From JAFMKE01 sp964655225 (GTDB taxonomy: Bacteria > Bacteroidota > Bacteroidia > Chitinophagales > UBA8649), in contig CAZZMB010000018.1 in assembly GCA_964655225.1 (NCBI GenBank), forward strand, positions 1 to 44,906: DNA of 44,906 nt. The letters are read 5' to 3'. The notes beneath the pieces are model-generated. The model was given only the letters and a program-made list of their open reading frames with translations. It was not told the DNA's origin and made no database searches. The position numbers and the translations under genes were made by a program. Shown here piece by piece: positions 17,526 to 25,895 of the stretch (position 1 is its first letter; each line of letters begins with the position of its first letter).

Positions 17526-18713
17526 CTACTCTATGATTTCAGTAACCTGACCAGCCCCTACAGTTCTACCACCTTCTCGGATTGCAAAACGTAAACCCTT
17601 GTCCATTGCTACTGGGTAAATCAACTCAACGGTTAATGTGATGTTATCACCTGGCATAACCATTTCTACACCTTCTGGTAAAGTTACTTCACCTGTAACG
17701 TCTGTTGTTCTCATATAGAACTGAGGACGATACTTGTTAAAGAATGGAGTATGACGTCCACCTTCATCTTTACTCAAAACGTAAACTTCACATTTGAATT
17801 TAGTGTGAGGCTTTATAGATCCCGGCTTAACAATTACCATTCCCCTCTTGATGTCATCTTTCTCAACACCTCTTAAAAGTAAACCAACGTTTTCTCCTGC
17901 TTCACCTCTATCCAAGATTTTACGAAACATTTCCACACCTGTTACCGTTGATGTCATTTTCTCTGCACCTAAACCTACTATTTCCACAGGCTCACCAGAG
18001 TTAATTACTCCTCTTTCGATTTTACCTGTTGCTACTGTTCCTCTACCAGTAATAGAGAATACATCCTCTACTGGTAATAGAAAAGGCTTATCTGTATCTC
18101 TTTCTGGAGTCGGAATCCAAGAATCTACAGCTTCCATCAACTTATTTACGGCATCAACACCATCGGCTTCACCATTCAACGCTTTCAATGCTGAACCAAA
18201 AATTACTGGTGTTTCATCACCATCGAATTCGTAGAAACTTAATAAATCTCTAATCTCCATTTCACCTAATTCCAAGAATTCAGGATCGTCAACCAAATCA
18301 ACTTTGTTCATAAAAACAACGATTTTTGGAACACCTACTTGACGAGCTAATAAGATATGCTCTCTTGTTTGAGGCATAGGACCATCAGTCGCAGCTACAA
18401 CTAAAATAGCACCATCCATTTGGGCAGCACCTGTAACCATGTTCTTAATGTAATCCGCGTGACCTGGACAATCTACGTGAGCATAATGTCTAGATTCAGT
18501 TTCATACTCTACGTGAGCAGTGTTAATTGTGATACCTCTTTCTTTTTCTTCAGGAGCACCATCAATTGCGTCATAATCTCTTTTTTCTGCAAAACCTTTT
18601 GCAGACAATACAGTTGTGATAGCGGCAGTTAAAGTAGTTTTTCCATGATCTACGTGACCAATCGTTCCCACATTAACGTGCGGCTTGGTTCTTTCGAATT
18701 TTTCTTTAGCCAT
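17526..18713 (-). CDS. tuf: Elongation factor Tu
   Basis: A 395-residue GTPase that delivers aminoacyl-tRNA to the ribosome. The GTP-binding elements are GHVDHGKT (19-26), DCPGHADY and NKVD. Domain 2 and 3 blocks such as GRGTVATGKIERG and the C-terminal RFAIREGGRTVGAGQV are intact. It sits between the four-tRNA cluster (89 bases upstream) and tRNA-Trp, the arrangement also found around E. coli tufB. Confidence 0.98.
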   Translation of the reverse strand: MAKEKFERTKPHVNVGTIGHVDHGKTTLTAAITTVLSAKGFAEKRDYDAIDGAPEEKERGITINTAHVEYETESRHYAHVDCPGHADYIKNMVTGAAQMDGAILVVAATDGPMPQTREHILLARQVGVPKIVVFMNKVDLVDDPEFLELGEMEIRDLLSFYEFDGDETPVIFGSALKALNGEADGVDAVNKLMEAVDSWIPTPERDTDKPFLLPVEDVFSITGRGTVATGKIERGVINSGEPVEIVGLGAEKMTSTVTGVEMFRKILDRGEAGENVGLLLRGVEKDDIKRGMVIVKPGSIKPHTKFKCEVYVLSKDEGGRHTPFFNKYRPQFYMRTTDVTGEVTLPEGVEMVMPGDNITLTVELIYPVAMDKGLRFAIREGGRTVGAGQVTEIIE

Positions 18714-18802
18714 CTTTTTTGATTTTTATTTTTATTTATAATTAAGTAATACTAATTCACTTTAATCCACACACCCATTAAAACAAGACACTTTCACTTC
18801 GA

Positions 18803-18874
<72 letters not shown>

Positions 18875-18936
18875 TGTAGGTAAAACCATAAAAAGCTCAT
18901 TGCACCACAATTAAAACTCCTTACCAGTTAATCTGG

Positions 18937-19009
18937 AGCGGGAGACGAGACTCGAACTCGCGACCCTCAGCTTGGAAGGCTGATGCTCTACCAACTGAGC
19001 TACTCCCGC
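18937..19009 (-). tRNA. tRNA-Gly (TCC)
   Basis: A 73-base minus-strand cloverleaf. The acceptor arms GCGGGAG/CTCCCGC pair perfectly, the anticodon loop is CTTCCAA (anticodon TCC), and the T-loop is TTCGAGT. The bases after position 73 happen to read CCA. Confidence 0.95.
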
Positions 19010-19031
19010 TTTTATAACCCTTCATATTAAG

Positions 19032-19113
19032 TGGGAGTGGATGGACTCGAACCACCGTTACCGTGAGGTGACAGATTTACAGTCTGCTGCAATAGCCACT
19101 ATGCGACACTCCC
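19032..19113 (-). tRNA. tRNA-Tyr (GTA)
   Basis: An 82-base class II tRNA with a long variable arm (CACCTCACGGTAACGGTG region). The acceptor arms GGGAGTG/CACTCCC pair with no mismatch in the first five pairs, and the anticodon is GTA in CTGTAAA. The discriminator base is A and the 3' CCA is not encoded. Confidence 0.95.
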
Positions 19114-19122
19114 ATTTCGTGG

Positions 19123-19196
19123 AGCCGATGGAGGGATTCGAACCCCCGACCCGCTGATTACAAATCAGCTGCTCTGGCCAACTGAGCTACATCGGC
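19123..19196 (-). tRNA. tRNA-Thr (TGT)
   Basis: A 74-base minus-strand cloverleaf. The acceptor arms GCCGATG/CATCGGC are perfect, the anticodon loop is TTTGTAA (anticodon TGT), and the T-loop is TTCGAAT. CCA follows position 73. It is the first gene of the Thr-Tyr-Gly-Thr-tuf unit. Confidence 0.95.
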
Positions 19197-19314
19197 ATAC
19201 CCTAATATACTTGAAGGGAATATGAGTAAAACACATCGGAAACCCAATGATTTTCAGCTCAAATCTCTTATTTTCAATGAACAATCCGTTCGCCAAACTA
19301 GCAAAAACGGAGTG

Positions 19315-19322
19315 CAAAAATA
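19315..19322 (-). promoter_or_regulatory. Candidate -7 element for the tRNA-tuf operon
   Basis: TATTTTTG on the minus strand matches the Bacteroidota TAnnTTTG element and lies about 120 bases upstream of tRNA-Thr(TGT). I see no clear TTG element at the right distance, so this is tentative. Confidence 0.4.
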
Positions 19323-19412
19323 AGGATAATTTCCATATCTTAAAAACTTCTTTTGAAAATAATTTTGTTTTTTTTTTGAAAGGCAAAAAAACTGTTTGTA
19401 AATTACTGAATA

Positions 19413-19715
19413 TCAGTAATTTAATTTATGTTTCTCCTTATACTTTTTAAGTTGTCTACGGAGAGACTCCACCGCCAAGTCGATAGCAGCTTCAAAAGTT
19501 TTTGACACCTCAGAAGAAAATAAGGTCACTCCAGGTACATTTAACTTAATCTCTGCGGCCTTAACTTTCACCTGATGATGACTTTCTAATTTTAAATAAA
19601 CATCTACGTCGATAATTTTATCGAAAAAGGTCTCTAACTTATCAATTTTCTTCTCAATAAAATCCTTTAACTGCTCTGCTGCAGTGAATCCTGATGGGTG
19701 AAACTGTACATCCAT
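19413..19715 (-). CDS. hpf: Ribosome hibernation promoting factor, short form
   Basis: A 100-residue protein of the HPF/RaiA (YfiA) family, which binds the decoding region of idle 30S subunits and promotes ribosome hibernation. It has the beta-alpha-beta-beta-beta-alpha layout: MDVQFHPSGF, a helix with LKDFIEKKIDKLETFF, VDVYLKLESHHQVKVKAAEIKL in the strands, and a basic final helix. The C-terminal dimerisation domain of long HPF is absent. It lies 13 bases after xerC and is probably co-transcribed with it. Confidence 0.92.
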   Translation of the reverse strand: MDVQFHPSGFTAAEQLKDFIEKKIDKLETFFDKIIDVDVYLKLESHHQVKVKAAEIKLNVPGVTLFSSEVSKTFEAAIDLAVESLRRQLKKYKEKHKLNY

Positions 19716-19728
19716 AATTTTACATTTT

Positions 19729-20604
19729 TTAGGCTTTCGGATGAGCCTGCTTGTGTACCTCTTTCAAGCGCTCAATAGAATTGTGGGTATATACTTGAGT
19801 TGCCGCTAAACTACTGTGTCCTAGCAACTCCTTTATTACGTTTAAATCAGCGCCTTTATTTAATAAATGGGTAGCGAAGGAATGGCGAAGTACATGGGGA
19901 CTCTTTTTTTCAGTTGACCAACAAGAAGATAATATTTGATTAATTATATTATACACTGTTTTCGGATCCATCTTACAACCTTTATCATTTACAAAAAGTG
20001 TTTTGAACTGTTTATTTGGAAACTGTTCATTTCGATAATTAAGATACCTGTTTATTTTCGAAAAAACAAAGCTATTGACTGGGATTTTACGTTCTTTTTT
20101 CCCTTTCCCTAAAACCTTAACAGCATTTGAAGATTCATCCAAATCAGCAGGTTTTAAAGCAATCAACTCTGATTTCCTCATTCCTGTTGCATAGAACAAA
20201 TCGAAAATCAACAAATTCCGCGCACTTTTAAAATCATCTGCAATTGGTAGCTGATCAAACAATCGAAGAAGCTCCTTTTCATCAATAAATTGAGGGGTAC
20301 GTTGAGGAGCTTTCAAGTTCGTTAAATCCTTAGCTGGGTTAGATTCTATTCTTTCGATTTTAAGAAGGAACTTATAATACGATTTTATGGTAGATAATTT
20401 CCTATTTATCGTACTTGGCACGTTCTTATCACTTAGCTCAGCTATCCACAATCGGATATCTCGTGGTCCTGCGTTTTGGATTTGTTTACCCATGGAATCA
20501 ATAAAACTTGTAAACTGATTCAAATCAGATTCATAGGAAGCCAATGTGTGATTAGAATACCTCTTTTCAAACTTAACATAAGATAAAAAATCTTCGAACG
20601 GCAT
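19729..20604 (-). CDS. xerC: Tyrosine recombinase XerC/XerD type
   Basis: A 291-residue site-specific recombinase, probably resolving chromosome dimers at dif. An N-terminal SAM-like core-binding domain covers about residues 1-85. The catalytic domain has the expected residues: Arg in ATGMRKSELIAL, His-x-x-Arg in HVLRHSFATHLL, a late His in LLGHSSLAATQVY, and the Tyr nucleophile in that last motif. XerC and XerD cannot be separated with certainty by eye; the rpsU-xerC-hpf context favours the chromosomal XerC of Bacteroidota over a mobile integrase. The rpsU terminator lies upstream, so it needs its own promoter. Confidence 0.9.
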   Translation of the reverse strand: MPFEDFLSYVKFEKRYSNHTLASYESDLNQFTSFIDSMGKQIQNAGPRDIRLWIAELSDKNVPSTINRKLSTIKSYYKFLLKIERIESNPAKDLTNLKAPQRTPQFIDEKELLRLFDQLPIADDFKSARNLLIFDLFYATGMRKSELIALKPADLDESSNAVKVLGKGKKERKIPVNSFVFSKINRYLNYRNEQFPNKQFKTLFVNDKGCKMDPKTVYNIINQILSSCWSTEKKSPHVLRHSFATHLLNKGADLNVIKELLGHSSLAATQVYTHNSIERLKEVHKQAHPKA

Positions 20605-20638
20605 ATTTTAAAGATATATAAACTTTGGCAATGGACAT

Positions 20639-20666
20639 AAAAAAAGGTGTTGTAAAACAACACCTT
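20639..20666 (-). terminator. Intrinsic terminator after rpsU
   Basis: AAGGTGTTGT (20644-20653) pairs with ACAACACCTT (20657-20666) around a 3-base loop. Read on the minus strand a run of about seven Ts follows. It separates rpsU from xerC. Confidence 0.9.
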
Positions 20667-20691
20667 CCATTTATTTTTAGACAAGAAAGAA

Positions 20692-20889
20692 TTAATCCAA
20701 TCCTTGTTCTCTTCTGATTTTTACGCTATAAGCTGCCTTGATTCTTTGCTCTCTTTTCACTACTGACGGCTTAGTAAATTGCTGACGTTTTCTCAATTCC
20801 TTGATAACTCCAGCTTTTTCGTACTTCTTTTTGTACTTTCTAAGCGCCTTGTCAATTGAGTCGCTATCTCTTGCATCTATAATAAGCAT
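20692..20889 (-). CDS. rpsU: 30S ribosomal protein bS21
   Basis: A 65-residue, very basic small-subunit protein with the S21 pattern (DSIDKALRKYKKKYEKAGV, then KRQQFTKPSVVKR). In Flavobacterium, bS21 together with bS18 and bS6 holds the 3' end of 16S rRNA and hides the anti-Shine-Dalgarno sequence. A tyrosine at position 54, reported to contact that tail, is present here (AAY54). Unlike most genes nearby it carries a Shine-Dalgarno sequence and has its own promoter and terminator, so it is a single-gene transcript suited to autoregulation. Confidence 0.96.
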   Translation of the reverse strand: MLIIDARDSDSIDKALRKYKKKYEKAGVIKELRKRQQFTKPSVVKREQRIKAAYSVKIRREQGLD

Positions 20890-20896
20890 ATTAAAT

Positions 20897-20901
20897 ACCT
20901 C
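20897..20901 (-). promoter_or_regulatory. Shine-Dalgarno GAGGT of rpsU
   Basis: GAGGT on the minus strand lies 7 bases (ATTTAAT) before the ATG at 20889. A five-base match at ideal spacing is unusual for Bacteroidota and fits reported bS21 autoregulation in Flavobacterium. Confidence 0.7.
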
Positions 20902-20929
20902 TTTTTGTTTTGATTAAAAATTTGAATTG

Positions 20930-20962
20930 CGAAGATAAAAATATTTTTTTAACATTAAACAA
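20930..20962 (-). promoter_or_regulatory. Promoter of rpsU
   Basis: TTG (20960-20962) and TATCTTCG (20930-20937, one mismatch to TAnnTTTG) are separated by 22 bases, within the range used by the Bacteroidota sigma factor. The predicted transcript would start near 20924, leaving a leader of about 35 bases with the Shine-Dalgarno sequence. Confidence 0.6.
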
Positions 20963-21016
20963 CTTCCTTTGATTTATTACAGCTTTAGTTCTATATTTTT
21001 AATTCAGCTGATAGAG

Positions 21017-22156
21017 TTACTTCAATAACTCCCTTGATATGACCAATTTTTGGATCTCAGAAGTACCTTCACCAATAACCATCAATCGAGCATCTCTTAA
21101 GAATTTTTCTGCTGGATATTCCCTTGTATATCCATTCCCACCCATTATCTGCATAGCCTCATTACCATTCTTAACTGCTACTTCTGAAGCATAATATTTA
21201 GCAAAAGCGCCTTGCTTTGTAATGTTCATTCCTTTATTTTTCATATCTGCCGCTTGCATACACAATAATTCCGCCGCTTCACACTCAGTTGCCATATCAG
21301 CCAATTTGAAGGAAATAGCCTGAAATTGAGCTATTGGCTTACCAAACTGCTCTCTTTCTTTAGCATATGCGACAGAAGCTTCATAAGCTCCTTTTGCGAC
21401 GCCCAATGACAAGGCTGCAATCGAAATACGACCTCCATCTAGAACTTTCATAGCCTGTTTAAATCCTTTACCTTCTTCTCCAATCAAGTTTTCAGCAGGA
21501 ACTCGAACATTGTCAAAATATAACTCAGCAGTCTCACTTGCACGCACCCCAACTTTTTGGGTAATTTTGTTGGCGCTCAATCCCGGCGTACCCTTTTCAA
21601 TAATAAATGCAGAAATACCATTCGAGTCTAACAAATCTCCAGTTCGCACAAGTATTACATAAACATCTGCACTTAAGGCGTGTGTTATCCATGTTTTTAA
21701 ACCATTTATCACCCATTCATTTCCCTCTTTTTTAGCGACACACTGCATGCGCATGGCATCACTACCGGTATTAGGCTCTGTTAAACCCCAAGCACCTATA
21801 TGCTCACCCGAAGCTAATGCTGGCAAATATTTATTTTTTTGCGCTTCATTTCCATGTTGCAAAATATGTCCTATACACAGACTGTTGTGCGCCGCTACAG
21901 ACAATCCAAATCCTCCACAAACTTTACCTAATTCTGTCAACACACACACATACTCGAGATACCCCATACCACTCCCTCCATATTCCTCAGGGACAAGAAC
22001 ACCTAGCAAACCAAGCTCTCCTGCTTTTTTTAAAACATCTACAGGGAAATGTTCTTTTTCATCCCATTCATTTCGGTAAGGCAGGACTTCTTTTTTTGCA
22101 AAGTCTCTTGTCATCTCTAGAATCATCTGCTGATTCTCGGTTAAATTAAAATCCAT
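21017..22156 (-). CDS. Acyl-CoA dehydrogenase
   Basis: A 379-residue FAD enzyme that introduces the trans-2 double bond in acyl-CoA, the first step of beta-oxidation or of branched-chain amino acid breakdown. Three domains are visible: an N-terminal helical part, a middle beta domain with GAWGLTEPNTGSDAM (FAD contact), and a C-terminal helical domain with QIMGGNGYTREYPAEKFLRD. The catalytic Glu is predicted in VIGEGTSEIQ. Chain-length preference cannot be told. It stands alone, with its promoter in the 144-base interval shared with the secreted protein at 22301. Confidence 0.94.
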   Translation of the reverse strand: MDFNLTENQQMILEMTRDFAKKEVLPYRNEWDEKEHFPVDVLKKAGELGLLGVLVPEEYGGSGMGYLEYVCVLTELGKVCGGFGLSVAAHNSLCIGHILQHGNEAQKNKYLPALASGEHIGAWGLTEPNTGSDAMRMQCVAKKEGNEWVINGLKTWITHALSADVYVILVRTGDLLDSNGISAFIIEKGTPGLSANKITQKVGVRASETAELYFDNVRVPAENLIGEEGKGFKQAMKVLDGGRISIAALSLGVAKGAYEASVAYAKEREQFGKPIAQFQAISFKLADMATECEAAELLCMQAADMKNKGMNITKQGAFAKYYASEVAVKNGNEAMQIMGGNGYTREYPAEKFLRDARLMVIGEGTSEIQKLVISRELLK

Positions 22157-22300
22157 AGGTCGTTTTATCTGACTGCGAAGTTAAGGAATGATAGTTCATA
22201 ATACATCATAAAATGCCCTACAATATCAAGAAAATGTCGAAAAAATTTACCCAAGAAAGCGTATCTTCGAGTAAATTATCTAAAAAACATAGTTCTCAAT

Positions 22301-25300
22301 ATGAAAAAGAAAATAGTTTTATCGTTTTTCGTCTGCCTCGGTTTTTTGGCTTCTACACAAGTTGTCATCAATGAATATTCGGCCGCAAATTATTCGGATA
22401 TTGATTTTCAAACAGGACCCGGAAGTGCATACGAAGATTGGATTGAGTTATACAATACTTCCGGAACCACAGTTGATTTAGGAGGCTACTTTTTAAGTGA
22501 CAAACTAAATAATATACAGAAATGGTCATTTCCAGCCGGAGTAACCATTCCCGGGAATGGTCATTTAGTAATTTTAGCTTCAAGCAAAAACGGATTAAAC
22601 TATGGATATCAAAATACTAATTTCAAGCTGACTCAAACCGACGGAAATGAATATGTCATACTCGCTAATGCAGCGGGAATAATAGTGGATAGCATTCGAC
22701 TGAATTATGCCAATCAAAAGAATGATTCTAGAGGTCGTATAAGTGATGGAGATGCAGTTTGGGGAGTATTTACTGACCCGAGCGAAGGTTCGTCAAATTC
22801 TAATTCTTTTGCTAAGTATGCAGATGAAGTTTTATTTGATGTTGCTCCAGGGGCCTATCCTAATGCACAAACAGTCACGCTTAGTTCGACTGAACCCAAT
22901 TCAAGCATAAGATATACGACCAATGGAAGTGACCCTACCGGTGCCTCAAACTTATACAGTGTTCCATTAAATATATCCAATACTACAGTTATTCGAGCAA
23001 AAGCATTTTCATCTGACCCGCAGGTTTTGCCGAGTCATACTGAGACCAATTCTTACTTCATTAATGAAAACCATACCGTTAAAATTTTATCAGTAAGTGG
23101 CAATAGTGTAGGTACATTATTTGGAGGAACCCAAATAGAACCTGAAGGCTCACTTGAATTATTTGAAGTTGATGGGAGTTTTCTAACAGAAGCAACTGGA
23201 GAATTCAACAAACATGGTAATGATTCCTGGGTTTACGGTCAAAGAGGTGTTGATTTTATTGCTCGAGATCAATTCGGCATTAACCATGCCTTGGAAGATG
23301 AAATTTTTGATACGAAAGATCGAGACGAGTTTCAGCGAGTTATATTAAAGTGCGGAGCTAGTGATAATTTTCCATTTGAGCCGGGAGGAGCGCACATCAG
23401 GGATTCTTACATTAATGAAATGTCTCAACTTGGAGACTTACGAATGGATGAACGGTCTAATGAATTTGCCGTTTTATATCTAAACGGACAATATTGGGGA
23501 GTTTATGATATCAGGGAAAAAACAGATGATAGTGATTTTACGGATTATTATTATGACCAAGATGTCCCTAATATTCAATACCTCAAAACATGGGGGCAAA
23601 CTTGGGAAGAATATGGTGAACCTAATTCGCAGGATGATTGGGATGATTTGGTTGATTTTATTGACAACAATAACATGACAGTTCCAGCTAACTATGATTA
23701 TGTTGATTCTGTTTACAATACAGGCAGTCTAATCGATTACTTTATTTTAAACGGATTTGTGGTTTGTGCAGATTGGTTAAATTGGAATACAGGTTGGTGG
23801 AGAGGTATGGATCCAGCAGGAGATAAGAAAAAATGGAGATATACCCTCTGGGATATGGATGCTTCTTTTGGGCATTACATCAACTATACTGGCGTACCAA
23901 GTCAATCTGCTAACGCCGACCCTTGTGACCCTGAATCTCTTGGAAATCCTGGTGGTCAAGGTCATGTACCTATTTGGAATAAGTTACAGACCAATGATGA
24001 TTTCTTCGCTGACTACATCAATCGATATGCGGAATTAACCAGTACAGTTTTTACTTGCGACAGCATGCATAATCTTTTGGATAGAATGGTTGCCGAGATC
24101 CAACCAGAAATGCAAAGACATGCCAATAGATGGAATGGGAATTATAATACTTGGCTATCCAATGTGCAAGATATTCACGACTTTATCGATACGCGTTGTG
24201 TAGATGTGCCTGCTGGATTAGTTAACTGTAATCCAGAGATTTCTGGGCCTTATGAAGTAGTGTTTAATGTAGACCCACCATTATCTGGCGAAATAGAGTT
24301 AAGCTCAATTACTCCTGCTACTTATCCCTACACATCTACCTATTTTGGTGGGGTTAATATTGATATCGATGCAGATGCTCTTCCAGGATGGGTTTTTGAT
24401 TATTGGACCATAGCAAATGACACCTTGCTACCGGATAGCTTATCTGAAAATGCATTGTTTGATCTTAGTGGAAATGATTCCATTGTCGCACACTTTATAC
24501 CTGATGTAGTTGTTCCCCAAGACACCATTACATTTATTGTCTTAGGAGCTGGGTCTGGAACAATTGATATTAACGGAACCAATCAATCTGCATTTCCGCA
24601 TACAGACTTCTTCAATAGTGGCTCTCTTTTAACTTTGGCGGCAAATGCAAATCCTGGTTTCTTATTTTCTAATTGGAGTCTGACAAATAATGTTGCAAAT
24701 CCAAACAATACGTCTAGCAATATTGCCATCAACTTAAATGGGAATGATACCATCTACGCATTTTTTGACCCAATCCCTGTAGATACCCTCGTGTTTATCG
24801 TCAATCCTTTAGGAGCTGGTAATTTAACTATCAATGGAATAGCTCAAAATACTTTCCCATTCACAGGAGTCTATAACAGTGGAAGCACCATGAATTTAAA
24901 CGCAAATCCAAATGGTGGGTATACTTTTAATAGTTGGGTGATGAGCATGCATGCAGGTGCACCGAATAACCAATCGCCAAATATCACTTTCACCTTGGGT
25001 GCAAATGATACAGTATTTGTTAATTTTGATGCAATCATTTTGGATACGATTGTATATTTGGTTGAACCTGTTGGAAGCGGTACAATTGATCTTAATTCCT
25101 CACCAATTGCACCCTTGCCTTTCACCGCAATAAATCCTTCAGGCAGCAATATGAATATTCAAGGTAATGCCAATGCCAACTTCATATTTTCTTACTGGGA
25201 GGCAAATAACAATGCTATTGGCAACATCAATAACGCGGCTACAAGTTTCACCTCTTCGTCAAATGATACAGTAATTGCTCACTTTAGCTCTAACTTATTG

Positions 25301-25837
25301 GACACTTTAGTTGTTGTTATGTTTCCAAACAATGCTGCCACATTAAATATTGGAGGCAATACGGTAATCTCCTCCCCTTACACGGGGCTCTATCCTGTGA
25401 ATTCAAACCTAGCTATTGAGGCAATTCCTAATTCAGGGAACAGTTTCAATCGATGGGAACTTAATAATCAAGTTTTAGCAGATTATAATCCATTATCCTC
25501 TTTTGTATTTATCAATCAAGATACTCTTTTTGCCTATGTTAATGCACCTACTTTTGTCAGTGACCTTGGTGAGGATTTCAATGAATTTTCGCTTTACCCA
25601 ACTGTCAACGATGGAAACTTTATGGTTAACTATACATTGAACGAAGTTAGTGATCTACATTTAAGCATCGTAAACCTAGAAGGTAAGTTGATCAAATCAT
25701 GGAAATATTCTAAAGAACGGCCTGGAGTTGAATGGAGCAGAGCGCTATCATTTGAAGGCAGCGACGGCATGTATATTCTTCGAATTTCTAGTGATAAAAC
25801 ACAAGCATCAGAAAAGCTAATCAAGCTTAGTAAATAA
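22301..25837 (+). CDS. Secreted lamin-tail / CotH-kinase protein with T9SS tail
   Basis: The 1178-residue protein begins with a signal peptide (about residues 1-19). Then follow a lamin-tail domain (about 20-135: VVINEYSAANYSDID, EDWIELYN), a chitobiase-C-like domain (about 175-250: SIRYTTNGSDPT), and a CotH-kinase domain (about 300-600) with LWDMDASFG near 515-523, matching the conserved CotH motif. Five tandem repeats of about 85 residues follow (roughly 653-735, 743-825, 830-911, 917-998, 1000-1078), each ending in a NDT(I/V)xAxF pattern and resembling divergent InlB B-repeats. The last 84 residues (SLYPTVNDGNFMVNY to EKLIKLSK) look like a type A sorting domain for type IX secretion. It is presumably exported to the cell surface or medium. 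Target and activity are unknown. TATCTTCG at 22262 may be its -7 element. Confidence 0.88.
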   Translation: MKKKIVLSFFVCLGFLASTQVVINEYSAANYSDIDFQTGPGSAYEDWIELYNTSGTTVDLGGYFLSDKLNNIQKWSFPAGVTIPGNGHLVILASSKNGLNYGYQNTNFKLTQTDGNEYVILANAAGIIVDSIRLNYANQKNDSRGRISDGDAVWGVFTDPSEGSSNSNSFAKYADEVLFDVAPGAYPNAQTVTLSSTEPNSSIRYTTNGSDPTGASNLYSVPLNISNTTVIRAKAFSSDPQVLPSHTETNSYFINENHTVKILSVSGNSVGTLFGGTQIEPEGSLELFEVDGSFLTEATGEFNKHGNDSWVYGQRGVDFIARDQFGINHALEDEIFDTKDRDEFQRVILKCGASDNFPFEPGGAHIRDSYINEMSQLGDLRMDERSNEFAVLYLNGQYWGVYDIREKTDDSDFTDYYYDQDVPNIQYLKTWGQTWEEYGEPNSQDDWDDLVDFIDNNNMTVPANYDYVDSVYNTGSLIDYFILNGFVVCADWLNWNTGWWRGMDPAGDKKKWRYTLWDMDASFGHYINYTGVPSQSANADPCDPESLGNPGGQGHVPIWNKLQTNDDFFADYINRYAELTSTVFTCDSMHNLLDRMVAEIQPEMQRHANRWNGNYNTWLSNVQDIHDFIDTRCVDVPAGLVNCNPEISGPYEVVFNVDPPLSGEIELSSITPATYPYTSTYFGGVNIDIDADALPGWVFDYWTIANDTLLPDSLSENALFDLSGNDSIVAHFIPDVVVPQDTITFIVLGAGSGTIDINGTNQSAFPHTDFFNSGSLLTLAANANPGFLFSNWSLTNNVANPNNTSSNIAINLNGNDTIYAFFDPIPVDTLVFIVNPLGAGNLTINGIAQNTFPFTGVYNSGSTMNLNANPNGGYTFNSWVMSMHAGAPNNQSPNITFTLGANDTVFVNFDAIILDTIVYLVEPVGSGTIDLNSSPIAPLPFTAINPSGSNMNIQGNANANFIFSYWEANNNAIGNINNAATSFTSSSNDTVIAHFSSNLLDTLVVVMFPNNAATLNIGGNTVISSPYTGLYPVNSNLAIEAIPNSGNSFNRWELNNQVLADYNPLSSFVFINQDTLFAYVNAPTFVSDLGEDFNEFSLYPTVNDGNFMVNYTLNEVSDLHLSIVNLEGKLIKSWKYSKERPGVEWSRALSFEGSDGMYILRISSDKTQASEKLIKLSK

Positions 25838-25875
25838 AAAAAGGTCCTTCATCAAATGATGAAGGACCTTTTTTT
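25836..25875. terminator. Bidirectional terminator, CotH protein / FadL-like gene
   Basis: An 18-base perfect stem (25836-25853 with 25858-25875) has a 4-base loop and A-tract/T-tract ends on both sides. It serves the plus-strand secreted-protein gene and the minus-strand channel gene. Confidence 0.93.
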
Positions 25876-25895
25876 GAGGCTATCATTCAAGCCAC

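Noticed and set aside
19165..19386. Minus-strand frame of 73 codons before the tRNA cluster
   Set aside because: Its 3' end lies inside tRNA-Thr(TGT), and its peptide end (CRCSSVGQSS) is the translation of tRNA sequence. No family resemblance.
21747..22149. Two long plus-strand frames opposite the acyl-CoA dehydrogenase
   Set aside because: They are antisense shadows. The minus-strand gene has full family motifs over the same bases.
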